Shown here in pieces: positions 1-12,085 of a stretch of 64,000 nucleotides of DNA. The stretch spans positions 1,426,001 to 1,490,000 of the forward strand of contig MOWL01000001.1 in NCBI GenBank assembly GCA_002110485.1, written 5' to 3'. A model generated the notes under the pieces. That model searched no databases. It saw only the letters and a program-made list of their open reading frames with translations, and had not been told where the DNA came from. This DNA is from Emergomyces orientalis. Its lineage: Eukaryota > Ascomycota > Eurotiomycetes > Onygenales > Ajellomycetaceae. Position numbers and translations under genes: made by a program. Every line of letters begins with the position of its first letter. Within the stretch, counting starts at the first letter, position 1.

Positions 1-1224
1 AGCAATGTTTTATGCCAGCTGAAACATCCATCATGTCGAGGGATCCGCCCTTTTCAACCAAGCTGACAAGAACAATTGTCGTATATGCAATGATACTCTT
101 GTATTTTGCAGAGATCGACCTAACGGCATGCAATTATTGAGTTTGTCGGGCTTCTTGGTATGGACTCCTTTCATGGTCCAACAATGAAGATGAAGAGCAA
201 ACATCTCCTCTCAGCCGAGTTCTAGACAACAGATATTCATATCGTGGTCACACTATTGTTTCAGGAACATTACCTGCTTTGAAATCTACATTGAAAAGCT
301 TTTTCTTTGTTATGACAGGGCCATTTGATTTTTTTATGCAATTACCTGGGTGACACCGCCAACGTTGGTCTCGATGTTCTATGGCCTTGATCCATATATA
401 ACTTAGCTGGTAGACTATTACCATGGAGTTAGACAGGCAACATATATCCTGGATACCCTGAGTATAGATCATTTTGCTATGTTGTACTTAGGGCAACAGT
501 GCAACACTGCTAGCCTGGCTTTGTCTCATTATTTTTCTCCCGGTTTTGAAGCTTTACAGAGAATTATTTCGTTTTCGATCCTACGTAACCATTCTCTTGT
601 GTTCTATTTTATCCGCCCCGGGGAGAAATAAATCAACATTTCGGTCCCCTATTTATCCTTCAAACAACTTGTGCTCTGCCGAATTGCGCATGATGAAAAG
701 TTGAGACGGAGAGTAAACATATCCTGTCACGCTGTTCGGTCTCCTCCGCCGTTAAACCCTTCCTTTTAATTCCTTAAGACGCAGTGGAACGATGGCGGAT
801 CCGCTGTCCACGATGAATATACAGTCCGTTGTCTCGCATGATTTGGGTCAGACCGTGCACCCCCCCATCGCGCTACATGCATCGTATACCACACGTTACA
901 GTGGTATGAGAGAATGCGATTAGGATCTGCATTCTTCCGCCTCGTTCAATACCCCTATTGCCCTGACCGAATGATTAATATCTATAGTGGAAATACATAT
1001 ATAAATGGTTCCTTCCACATCCCACGTCCCCTCATTTTCCCTCGAACCTCACAACCCAGAATCCAGCTTCAAGAAAATACGATTTTCAGGCACACGCTTC
1101 GTTTGCAACCCCACACATAACTCTACCCTACCAGAACCAAAGACTGCTCCACCGCCCCCCCTTGCATCATACATCCCGAAGAAAAAAACACTATTACCCA
1201 AAAGAAAAAAAGAAAGCAATAAAA
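1..1224. other. Intergenic stretch, no gene seen
   Basis: No ORF here resembles a protein family and none has convincing splice structure. The last 300 bases are C-rich and A-rich, as expected for the promoter and leader of the secreted-peptide gene that starts at 1225. A TATA-like string lies at 998-1006. Confidence 0.6.
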
Positions 1225-1880
1225 ATGCATTGCTCTAACCTCCTCATTACCCTCACCTTTACTCTCCTCGGGATAACCGCAATTGCTTCCCCGACGCCCG
1301 GGGAACAGACAGAGTTGACAGCGCAAACGGCACTCTCCCCACAATCCCAACAAGAGCTACAAGAACTGCTATCAATGCAAGTTATCCAAGGCGAACGTTG
1401 CCTGCGGGCATGTTATCCTCAGAAGCCAATTTGCAACGGCAGTGGAGCGGTACGTATTCATGCACGTTCGCCATCAATCGCCTTTCCCCATATTCCGACC
1501 CTCCCCCGCCCCTTTTTTTTCTTATGAAGTCCCCGCTTTTAATATACACCTTGTGATGTTGGAATCAAGCACATCGACGAAGTTGAACTTAACTAACAAA
1601 ACACCCTTCTCTCTCTGGTTTTATATATATAGTACGCGAAAAACAGGCCAATTTATAAACACGTATGTGCTGTACTTTTCCCTTGCTTCTTTCTACTTTG
1701 CCCTTATCCCTAACCTCAGCTATCTTTCTTTCCTCTTAAATCCTTCATATCCCCTGCACCCATCGAGAACAGCAGAAATGGAAACCACTTATGTGCGAAG
1801 AACTAATTTCTCTCAATTTCTTTTATTTTTTTTTGCAATTAATCTAGTCACAATGCTGGACCTGCTGTGTGAAGAGGTGA
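1225..1880 (+). CDS. Small secreted six-cysteine peptide (85 aa), two exons
   Basis: Exons 1225-1449 and 1848-1880 join in phase 0 to give 85 residues. Residues 1-22 form a signal peptide (short polar start, hydrophobic core LLITLTFTLLGITAIA, then Ser-Pro-Thr-Pro). The next 35 residues are Gln/Glu/Thr-rich. The C-terminal part carries six cysteines at 59, 63, 70, 78, 81 and 82 (C-x3-C-x6-C-x7-C-x2-C-C); the last three come from exon 2, so splicing completes the set. The chain ends in Lys-Arg. The intron is 398 bp, long for this genome, with a GTACGT donor, an ACTAAT branch-like site near 1800 and a TAG acceptor. Without splicing, the frame loses the last cysteines. Family not recognised; a disulfide-rich secreted effector-like, antimicrobial or structural peptide are all possible. 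The signal peptide is clear; the exon join is inferred. Confidence 0.6.
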
Positions 1881-4637
1881 TGGGTCATCACACGCTGTTC
1901 TCGTTCTTGCTGAGACACGCCCCAGGTTCACAGATTGAATGACCCCCCTTTAATTTTCCTTTCTCTTTTTACTTTTTTTTCTTTTCTTTTTTCTTTCTTT
2001 CTTTCTTTTTTTATTTTTATTTTTAATTTTTTGTCGTTTCGTTTGCTCTGGAAAACTCGAAGGAAAAAGTTGAGGGGGACTTGGACATGTCATTTTTTTT
2101 AATAATAAAAACTCTTAAAAATCGAAGTTTAACATCAAACATTCTTGGGTCATCTATTTTTTGAGAGACGCAACTGCCTCTCTATTAAAATAAATTAGGT
2201 ATAATAAACACACTCTTATGCCATTCTATTATCTGCAATGGCTACGCCTGTGTATTGTCATTGTGGGTTTGATTGATCACTGAAATAGAGAGTGTATGTA
2301 TGTACAAAGTACGGTGTCTACGATGAGGTTCATTTACATACGTAGTGAACGTGGAAACGGTTCTTTTTTAAAAAATTCCATTGCATTCCTAGCTCTTGGT
2401 CGCATTAAAACCCCTTGATCAAGGTAAGGTGTAAGTAAAATGATTGAAATCCAGGTAGCTGTGGCTTTACCGAATGATAATGTGGATCAAGAATTGAAAA
2501 GTCGCCCGCATAATCATTTCACGAAGGAGCGTGCTTTAATCTTGAAATGAGACGTTGCACAACAAGCTTGGAGAAAAGAGGTCCTGAAAAGAAGTATCAT
2601 ACAACAACCTACAAACGAATGAATCCAATAAAGCTTACACTAAAATTGTGGGCATCAATGGATAAGCACTTCGACTGGCGATGTGAGAAAATTGTTTAAG
2701 TGACTGCCGGGCTTTTCCCCAACCTTTTAAGATAAAACCTCTTCAAATAATGGTCATACATTGCAATTTGAGGCTAGAGATAGCTTCCAAGGTAGCTCTT
2801 GGCGATGCCGCTGAAGGGGTTGATTTGGAAACGCAAAACGACAACAACCATGTGGAAAGGAAGGGCGGAGAAAACTTGTATGTAGAAAGAAAGAAAGCTT
2901 CTGGCGGAAAAGCAGTGGAGATATATGCATGGTCGTCTCGTGATTACCGCCTTTGCATGGCAGATCTTTTGCTATATCCACCAACTATGGCCCGCCCCGT
3001 GTGCGTCATTTGTCAAGGTGCAATGATGAATATCAAGATGGTGCGGTCCGTGCATCTTCTTTTCGACTGCGAATCCTGTTTTTCACACCGTAAGGAACGA
3101 TCAGAGATAAGTAGCTCCTTTGAGCCATAAAAATTGTTTAAAGAGGTAAAGTCGAATCACACAACATGATTCTTTTTCTTTTCTTCGTGTGTCCATGTGT
3201 TTCCGGCTCCAGTTTTAGGTCCTTGTTTCAGTCTCTCATTTCCCCACTCATCCATATACCGCGCCGACCCCACCCCATCCCTGATAGTCAAATGGTTCTG
3301 GAAGGTGAGCAAAGAGATCGGAATTATTAAGGGCTTTTCAGTGGCGGGCCTGAGTCCTGAATAAATAGAATTCTGATCATCAATAAGAACCTTGGAAGAG
3401 TGCCTTTCCATCGAGGTTTGCCTTGGGGCCAGGGTTGAGTGGGTGGCTCCTGGGTTCTTTCCAGCTTAGCGCGGCCCAGGAAATAATCTTACCATGCCGC
3501 ATGGCTGCATGCAAGGCAGCTTTGTACGCAGTATTTTTTTGACGCTACTTCGGGGGAAGCACGCATGCCTCCCGCCACGCGACTGGCATCAGAAATCGAA
3601 GCCCCCACAGGGCCTCCTTGCAGTTTCGCGCAGGAGACGCACGGACTGTTTCTGACAATTGTTGGCAGATAGAAAAAGAAAAACATCGAATACTGGGATT
3701 TTGTTTGCTTTCTCCGCGCACCGGCTGGTATATTGTCCTGAGCAATGTCTGCACTCTGCAGTGACGAGAGACGAAGACGAGAAGAAAGAGAAAGGACAGG
3801 ATCCATCAAGGTTCTCTTAGTATCAGAAAAGTCAGCAAACAAAAAAAAAATTTAAAAAAATAGGGCCATTGGGATGACGTTTTCTGCGAGTTTTGTTATT
3901 GGTTGACACCCCCCAATATGGCTCCAGCCCTATTTTCTAGCTCCAGCGTCAGCATTAGCGAACAAGAAAAGTAACCTCAAAAAGATTTGAAAGCATCAAA
4001 TAGGAATGTGACATTGGTGCATTATGCAGAAAATGGAAGGGAAAATACGTTGGCTATCACTCAAACAACCATCCCATTTCCCATGTTGTTCCTGTTAAAA
4101 GAGTGTAGTCTCGGGAAAGCAGAATTGATGTTGAGCGAGATATTAGTCATGCCATCATGTGACCCAGGGTGAGGTAACCAATCAGCTCGCCACCTCTGCC
4201 CTCCCCCACGTCGTCCCGCGCTAACTGCCTGGGGACACACAGACGACGCACCTGGGCAACTCCCCTTCCATCCCACCGAAACCCGAACGCCAGGAGGCTG
4301 CGCCAGTCGACGACCACAGCCAACCTCTGCTCGTTCACCTTCAAGGGCGTCAAACCTCCACCCAGTCATTCGCACTCATTCCTCGCTCTGGTTGTTTGCT
4401 TTTTCGAAGCCCTCCTCCCCCAGATTTTATCGTTCCCTGGTCCCTATTTGGCCAGCTGCGAATTTGATCCAAACGTAGTTCCGCGCACTCAGTTCCCCGC
4501 CGCAGCCACCTGCGGCTTCCCCCCACTCGCATTTTGATCATCCTCTCCTCTGGCTATCTTCTGCTCTGTCGGAAGTAGTCTCTCTATATTCTTCTCTATC
4601 CCATCGTGGTTTCTTTTGAAGTCCGAAAATATCAATC
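1881..4637. other. Intergenic stretch with pyrimidine tracts
   Basis: About 2.75 kb without a recognisable gene. A T-rich tract occupies roughly 1949-2035. ORFs of 117-126 codons at 2750-3130 (+) and 3489-3842 (-) match no family and have no splice context. The last 450 bases are C/T-rich and probably hold the promoter and leader of the bHLH regulator. Confidence 0.5.
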
Positions 4638-6913
4638 ATGGCGATGGATAGAGATACCTCGCTGTCAGCTTGGCCGCAAGGTCTATCTGAAGACCTTCTT
4701 GTTCCCGGATCTGGAGAGGAAGAATTTTCAAAGTACCTGGATTTCGACTTCAACTTCGCAGACTTGGATGATGTCGCAAACCAGCAGCAGCATAATGCCA
4801 TTCACACCTCTGCCCCGGATATTTCAACAACGATGCAGGACGTTCAACCCCCTGGGATGGCTCATCATCAGCCTATGCAGAATATTTCCCAGGCTCCGGA
4901 TTATCAACCTGAACTCCATCAACTGCACCACCATATGGGCCTTCAGGGGGGAATAACCACGACGGCCGCAAACATAGGACCGCAATACTACGTTCAGAAA
5001 CAGCAGGCTTTCCTCCCGCAGAACTATGGGCAGAGACAATATATCCCACCAACTCCAAATAGTACTGAAATGCATGCTGGAGTCCCCCATGGGCTTTCAA
5101 GGTTGGACACTGATAGCCAGAGACACTATGAACATTACTCAAGGCCCAATGATGACCAGGTAGGAAACAACCACTTAATGTGCAATCTGAAAAGAAAGCA
5201 GCAGTTTCCATTTTCCCCCAGTATTGGACTCTAACGCAATATTTACAGAGCGCGTTCACACCCTCGCTATCTCCCGCAATGACCCCCTTAGAACAACAAT
5301 TCCGCCTGCCTGAATACACTGTTCCTGGTGAATACTTTACTCCTCTTACATCACCAGCTCTGGAAGCACGAAATGCCAATGGCAACGGGTATATTTTCAA
5401 CGGCACCGCATCACACACCCCCGATATGGGTTTTATATCCTCGCCTGTAGATATGGCCAACCACCTTCCAAGTGCCTCTGCCCCATCCTCTCCGGGGATC
5501 TCGCGCAAACAGCGACGGAAACCTTCCTTTTCAACTCGAACCGGTCCGCGTCTAGTACGTCAATCCCCGTCAGTCCGCCCTCTTAGTCGCCGAAAGCCTA
5601 GTTCAGCTGGCCTATTAGAAGATAATGGCTATTCTGCAAGCAATGACAAAAGCTCGAGTCGGCTATCAGTGAATCAGATGGATGGATATCGCCATCCAGG
5701 AAGCACTGAAAGCTCAGGACAGGATTCCGTCTCTCCGGAACCCCTCTCGGAGCCATTGATGCCTCCGCCTGCGCTCCCACGCTCTGCAAGATCCCCGTGC
5801 ATGGGAGCCCAAGAATCAAGATCTGAAGCAATCGCCCGTGAGGCCGCAACTCCTACTACTCTGATGAAATTGCAGCGCCAATCTCAGCCTGCGCAAAGTC
5901 CTGGGGATCAATTCTCAAGAAGTGGAGGCCTCATTGTCAATGAATATCCCGACGAGACGATGGAAGATATCTCATTGCCCGAAGCCGCGTCTTCAAATTC
6001 TGAACTTGCTACCGCGTCATCCGGGACAGTCGTAACAAACAATGAAGCAACCCCAACAATTCCGGCTAAACAGACGCCAAAGTTGAAGCCAGCCAATGGG
6101 TCTTCGGAACGTCCATCTATTGCGTCGGTTACCCCAAGTCCCCAGATCGGGGCCGTGTCATCTCCAACTGGGCCAATTGGGACCAAGCGGACGGATTCAA
6201 AACCGACCGGCAGGGTATCCAAGAAACGACAAAGTGTGAGCTCTTCACAAGTTAGCCCGGCCTTGCGGCCGAAAATTAGCCCTAGCATTCAACCGTTAAT
6301 TCGCGGTGACGGTAAGCCCCTCCCCCACCTGAGCTTTTCCCTCCCTCCTCATTTGTACCGTGACCACGGTAACTAATTAACCGACCTTTCAACCGGAGTA
6401 GGCATCAACGCAGAAACCTCAGCTCTTTATCTCGCCTCGAAATCTAATTACCAGCACATCCTTGAAGGTACCCTTCTACTATCATACCCAAACGCCCTGG
6501 CCGAAAACCTAAGTTCCAAACGGACGAATCACAAACTAGCCGAACAGGGCCGTCGAAATCGCATCAATACAGCTCTCAAAGAGATCGAAGGCTTACTGCC
6601 ACCTTCGTTAATACGTGAGAAAGAAAAAGCAGACAGGGCCTGCGATGGCGATGGAGGAGCAAACGTTAACGCCACGAGCAAGACATCCGATAAACCAAAC
6701 TCGACTCAGACGATTAGCAAGGCAAGCACTGTTGAAATGGCTATTGTCTATATCAAGTCACTACAACAGGAGCTCTCGGAAACCAAGGAGAGGTTGAAAG
6801 TTGTAGAGTCGAAGCTCCCCGAGAACACCAGAACTAATGGAAGCCCGCAGGAGACTGAAAATAAAGATGATAATAAAACCACGGAAGCTGCCACGGACAC
6901 AGAAGTAACTTGA
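4638..6913 (+). CDS. nuc-1: bHLH phosphate-response transcription factor (NUC-1/PalcA/Pho4 type)
   Basis: Three exons (4638-5159, 5249-6311, 6402-6913; phases 0 and 1) encode 698 residues. The C-terminal bHLH domain begins at about residue 568 with a basic region KRTNHKLAEQGRRNR. His572, Glu576 and Arg580 sit at the positions (5, 9, 13) that read CACGTG in this class. Helix 1 (INTALKEIEGLLP) and helix 2 (TVEMAIVYIKSLQQEL, about 639) are separated by a long polar loop, as in Neurospora NUC-1 and Aspergillus PalcA rather than yeast Pho4. Upstream is a long Ser/Pro/Gln-rich region with a FTPLTSPALEA segment. In known systems this factor switches on phosphatase and phosphate-transporter genes on phosphate starvation and is held back by a Pho80/Pho85-type kinase; that regulation is family knowledge. 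The start has an in-frame acidic N-terminus directly after it. Identity is secure from the bHLH. Confidence 0.93.
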
Positions 6914-9064
6914 GCTATCGGGACTCGGATTGGCACTGTTTCGAATATCTTTCTTCTTGGCGGCCATTATGGATTGACTAGGCTTCAGTGTCTCCTCATT
7001 TTTCGTTTCTCCCACTTTTTCAACAACGGATTAATATATCCTCGTCACATCTTCCATTTTGTTTTCAATTGTTTTCTAAGTCCATTTATTTCCTGTTTAT
7101 ATTATCCCCACGATTTTACGGGCCTGGGTTCGGGGTTCGTGTGCTGGCTATGTGGTTTCTGATGACTTGTTGATGACGACCACGAACCGCGAATCTACTT
7201 AATATCGAGCCCGTAAAACCAGGGTACGGAAACCAGAACCCTTATGGCTATGGATGGACCTGGGTTATGATTTTTACGGCCGATTCTTGTCGCCGCCGCC
7301 TCCGACCTCCTCTTCCCTCCCCCCCAAAAAACCCAATTTTTTCTATATACATATCACCGGAAAAAAGAAAAAGCACAGCTCGAAACCTTTGATTTTGCGC
7401 ACAGAGGCGGTCTTTTTATTCCATTTATTATCATTCATACTTAATGAGGTGGAAATACTGGGCGGCTATCTGCATTATTTATCTTCTTTTGGAATGTTTG
7501 TTATTTTTTTATTTATTTATTTATTTTTTTGAGTCCCCTCGTGTTTTTTTCTCGCCTGCTTTTCATTTATCTTTCATATATTCCTGTGTTCGTATTCAAT
7601 TTTTCATAATATATTATAACACATATACGTTTATATATATATTATATGTTATCCTTGCTATTGAATTTCTGACTTCCCCCTGCTTTATTTTTACGTACTT
7701 CTCTTGAAAATTTTGCTGCCAATGACGTGGTTGGTAGGGTTGGTTGGATGTGAGATGTGTTGCTACGAGACTTACAAAGGTAAGCTCTTATCAAAAGTAA
7801 GCAGTTGACTTGTTCTGCGTTTTGCAGAGTTATCTACCTACGATTGAACGGCGGCAAGTAGGTAATCGCTGTCTTTATACCGTCTACGTGATATCAGGGA
7901 TAGATTTACGAGCTCTCTTAGCCAGCACTACTACTTTCGAGTTCAGCGAGCATCCCTATTATTCCTGCAGCCGCTTCTATACCCCCATTTTTCACGTACA
8001 ACTCCCCTCTTCCCTACGTTTCTTAACTTCAACGGCCACAAACAAAGGAAACGTATCAACTGAAAATTCAGCTGTTTCTGTTACAATTTTCTCGCTTCCA
8101 TTGTATTACAACCGGCGCACTTAACACACGATATAGTCGAACGCGCTACATTTCAACATCCCCTTATTCACTGTATAATAGGAAATCTAGCCGCATATTT
8201 TACTTGCCTCAAAGCATTTTCACAAATACTGCGGAGAGGGTGGATTAACACTCCCCAACATTCAGAAATACGTGAATGATGTAAATTGGCCTCTCCTTGA
8301 TTTTCCCATTGATGATGCTCGCTATTGTCGACTCAGATGTCTGAGAGGACATTGATGATATGTACAGATGGGAATATACTTACCTGTATTCTTCCAACTC
8401 TAGCAATATACCCCTTCTTTAACATAATTTATCTATCGATAAAGCCGTGACATAAATTCGATCGATGTCGTATAATGTACGCATCACAAAAGGTATTATC
8501 CATGGATATAATGGATATAACACCTGGTCCCTCACCATCCCCACGATATAAGTGTATTGGGAAAATTATTATATTCATATATTCACCCGTTCACTGCCTC
8601 GCCCAGTCTTTCTTTTTCAATACACCAAGGAGAAGATCTACACAAACAAAAAAAAATACCCCATTCCCAACTGCCAATGAGTGAATACAAAATGCAAAAC
8701 TACACTCGAGGGAAGCTGGGAGGCGCAAAGGAGTCACTGCCAGCCAACTTCAACGAAGGGTGCGTTTCTTTTACCCTTGACTGCCCTTCTACAGCACCCC
8801 CCCACCTCCTCACCCCTTTCTTTTCTTTTCTTTCTTTATATCTATCTCTCACGAAGCCCCTCATACACATCATTTACCTTGCTGCAGACAACATTGATTA
8901 CCAAATGAAATGAAATGAACAAAAAGGCCTCTCGATATCCTAAGTTCATACAATCGTTCCTGTATACGGCATCTCCCATCCTGGCTTTCTAATCTCGTTA
9001 GAATCTGTTAATACTCGTCTTTCGGCATCATTCTACCATACAACCACTTCCACCTTCCAGTAGC
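6914..9064. other. Intergenic stretch, AT-rich UTR-like DNA
   Basis: About 2.15 kb with no gene recognised. The first part looks like 3' UTR of the bHLH gene, followed by very AT-rich runs near 7500-7530 and 7590-7650. Short ORFs here are T-rich translations of low-complexity DNA. Confidence 0.55.
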
Positions 9065-9278
9065 ATGATGCAGAAACCTAAAACTGCTCAGACGCCCACA
9101 ATGCGTACCAACTTTACCCCAGACAGAGAACTTCTGCAGCAGGCTAAGGAAAGGCGTGGCCGCATCGTAACCGTGTACTCTAAGATCTATGGGGTTGCCA
9201 AGTTCGTCTTCATTATCTTGATGGCGTACGGAGTGGAGGTACATAGCCCTCCCCGAGCTCAAAGGAAGAGAAGAGCCT

Positions 9279-9329
<51 letters not shown>

Positions 9330-10616
9330 ACAGAAAAATTATCCTGATATTTTTGACTAACCTGCCATTTCCAGCTCGACGACGCGCCCAGTGGCATAAA
9401 ATTCCATATCGAACGGGTTGAGGACCAGATGGGTCAGGACTCTACCACGCAGCTCCTCCAGACCATCGAAGATCTGTTCTATGCACTCTACGCACGGCTC
9501 AAGACCGAAATCTCCAACATGCAGCTCTCCGAGAGCTTCCAGCTCGACATCCATCCCAAGACGGCGTTGAAGAGCCAATGTAGCTATCTAGCTACATCTG
9601 CCGCTGGACAATACCTCCCTGTCCCAGAACACATCAACATGATCTTCCAAGCCTGCAAGAGGCTTCTGACGTCTGAAGATATCTGCGGCGTTCTCGACCA
9701 AGAGATCATCCGCATGCATCAGGCAACTTACGTCCAACATGCGGTTGAAGCCTATTTTGCGAATAACAAGAATCGTGGACATTGTCATCCAGGTGACATG
9801 CTGGGGTACCATAGACATGTCGAGATGGAAGTCTTAGACCCCAACTCACCGTTCGCTAGACAGTGGATCGGCCTGAATCCCATTTATAAACATGCGCCTG
9901 GTATGGTGCTTGCTACGCTGTCTGAAAAGTATCTTGGGTTCCAAAAGCCCGCGAACAGGAATAGCGATGACAACAGCAACAAGAAGTGCAAATACGCGGC
10001 GGCAGATATGACAATTCCAAATCCAACTCCACTTCCAACAACAGCAACAACAACGGCAATGGCAATAAGGCGGAAAAATAGCATTATCTCCTCCAGCACC
10101 ACGTCCTCCTCCTCATCCGCAACACTATCAACACACCGCCTCCTCCCCGAACGCCGCCGCACCGAAGCCAACCGCGAAGCTGCCTACGCCATGCTCAACG
10201 GTATCTCCGTCGGCGAGCACAGGCGCATCGAAGGCAAACGAGCCCTGCGCCAATATGTCCGTGACCAACTCTGCATCTGCTTCGGATACTGTTCCTGCGC
10301 GCGCAAATGCACTCTGAAAAGTGCCCGCGCGTGCCCATGCAGCGCGCGGATGAGCGTTATCTGTGATGTTGATATTGGACAGTATGGCCAGCAGTGGCTC
10401 GATGAAGAAGGGCAAGAGCAGCTGCCAGTAATGAATCCGAGAGAGAATTTCTCGAAAAGGTGCGCACAGCTGGGATGCGCGTTGTTTGCGGGGTTGTGTA
10501 GTGTTAAGAAGGGCACGGTGATGAGTTTTTTTGAAGTGTATATGGAAGTTAAGGCCGGTTCGGAGGTTTTTCATCAGGAGGTTCTAGCCTATCGGGAGAT
10601 TATGGGAAAGACGTAG
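9065..10616 (+). CDS. Hypothetical protein with C-terminal cysteine cluster (471 aa)
   Basis: Two exons, 9065-9238 and 9375-10616, join in phase 0 into 471 residues. The 136 bp intron contains a 22-unit CA microsatellite. A second Met lies one codon in (9068). I do not recognise the family. Residues 1-58 hold a hydrophobic stretch (VAKFVFIILMAYGVE) that continues directly into exon 2; residues 59-250 look globular, with no clear motif. A Ser/Thr/Asn-rich low-complexity linker covers about 255-315. The C-terminal part has eight cysteines in 31 residues (358, 360, 364, 366, 370, 378, 380, 388), a spacing suited to metal binding. Two further cysteines follow near SKRCAQLGCALF. The good fit of both exons and the protein-like composition argue for a real gene. 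A DNA- or partner-binding zinc module is possible but unproven. Confidence 0.7.
9280..9332. repeat. (CA)n microsatellite inside an intron
   Basis: Twenty-two perfect CA units at 9281-9324, then an interrupted tail to 9332. The repeat lies within the intron of the cysteine-cluster gene, between donor 9239 and acceptor 9374, so its length sets the intron length. Confidence 0.95.
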
Positions 10617-10655
10617 GTAGGCCAGAGGGTAACAAAGGGAGTTTGCAAACGATTC

Positions 10656-10688
<33 letters not shown>

Positions 10689-12085
10689 CAGAGGGCGTGC
10701 TCTTTTGTCCTTTTGTTTAAATGCAGTACCAATACAGGGGCAGGATTATTTCATTGCATATATGGCAGGAATGTGTGGGCGATGGTGACGGACGGTGATG
10801 TGAGTGGATTTACTTTCTTTTTTCTTCTTATTTTCTTTCTTTTTCTGTGTATCTTATTTTCCTGTGATTTATTTTATGACTTATGATGTTGTTGATGAGA
10901 TGAGAATTGGGAATGGATCAACTAATGAAACAAAAGGAGGCCTGAAATGTATGTCGTCGTTATTAACACCAAATGAGAGAGCTAGGCGGGATGGCCATTG
11001 CCGCTTTAAATCATGGATGCTTGGCTTGACATGGGCAACTTGTGAAGTTGCGTCCTGAATCTATAGCAAATTGATATTATCCTTGCCGCATGTCTGGGTT
11101 ATTGGCCCTGAGGCCATCCTTTCAATTCCAAAAAGTCAACTTGGTGGGGGTCCTGTGATGGCAGCTATGTTCATGCATTCAATAATATCAACAACTTAAT
11201 CCCCCCCCCCGGCACCTCATTTGCAGTTTGTTGGGCTGAAGCAGCTGCAGTCCAAAATCGATATTGATAAAAACCGAAACCCCCACGCAAACCACCAGGC
11301 AACGAATGGGTGCAACATAAAAGCCCTACAAAATAAAAACCAAAACGCACATGATCGCAAGCCAATCTGCTACTGCGCGAACGATATCCTCGAGGGAAAA
11401 CTCCGCATGTGGGTTGTGGAATACGCCACGGCGACGACGTGTGTCCATTACATGCAATCGTCAAGAGGCTTGGTACGGCTTCTGGGTTGTAGCTACAGTG
11501 TTAATATAGCCTAATAAAAGACCTGCTTATTTGACTGGATAAGGCAGATGGCGGGTGGTGAAGGGTTGGGTTAAATCGTTACAAGGTAAAGGACAGTAGT
11601 CTGTAGAGAAATAAATTGACTGTTCTTCATGTAAAAATGTATTAGATTCTATATAACAAGAGTATCAAAAACAATTGGGCAAAGGAAATATGTAAGTTAT
11701 TACGGAGTAGTGGGATCGGGATCCACTGATGGTGTGTTGCATCGTTCTCCTGCCGGCGCTCTTCTTTTCTTTTTCGACGGGCGACAAATGTAAATGTAAA
11801 TTGACTGACTCCATCCGCCTCAAATCCCGGGATTTCTCAGCCAAAAACATCCCCCGTCGCGAAACAGTTGCGCTTAGCCCTTCCCTCCGCCATGGGGCTC
11901 GGCCTGTTTTATCTAAATCCCAACAGGTAGTAGCAACAACCGGAAAAATCGGCTTTCAATCCATTTTATATATCATCTGTCTCTTCTCTTTCTCCCTAAT
12001 AATAGATAATTTCTGCCCCCTTTTCCCAGGATGCACTGACCTTCCTCCGCGCGGCCAAAGCGAGAGATATACTTCTTACGCTGGC
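10617..12085. other. Intergenic stretch between unknown gene and PTC7
   Basis: A 30-base T homopolymer sits at 10659-10688, just past the stop of the upstream gene. The rest shows no recognisable coding region. The open frame before 12086 is continuous with the PTC7 frame, but its translation is not conserved-looking and is treated as leader. Confidence 0.5.
10659..10688. repeat. Poly(T) run of 30
   Basis: Thirty consecutive T residues downstream of the stop at 10616. It may be 3' UTR or simple slippage; homopolymers this long are error-prone in assemblies. Confidence 0.9.

Noticed and set aside
2750..3130. 126-codon plus-strand ORF
   Set aside because: No family resemblance, no Kozak-like start, overlapping minus-strand ORF of similar quality; length is expected by chance in this much intergenic DNA.
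11729..12085. N-terminal extension of the PTC7 frame (119 codons upstream of 12086)
   Set aside because: Composition is unlike a presequence or PP2C domain, and the ATG at 12086 gives a good mitochondrial targeting start.
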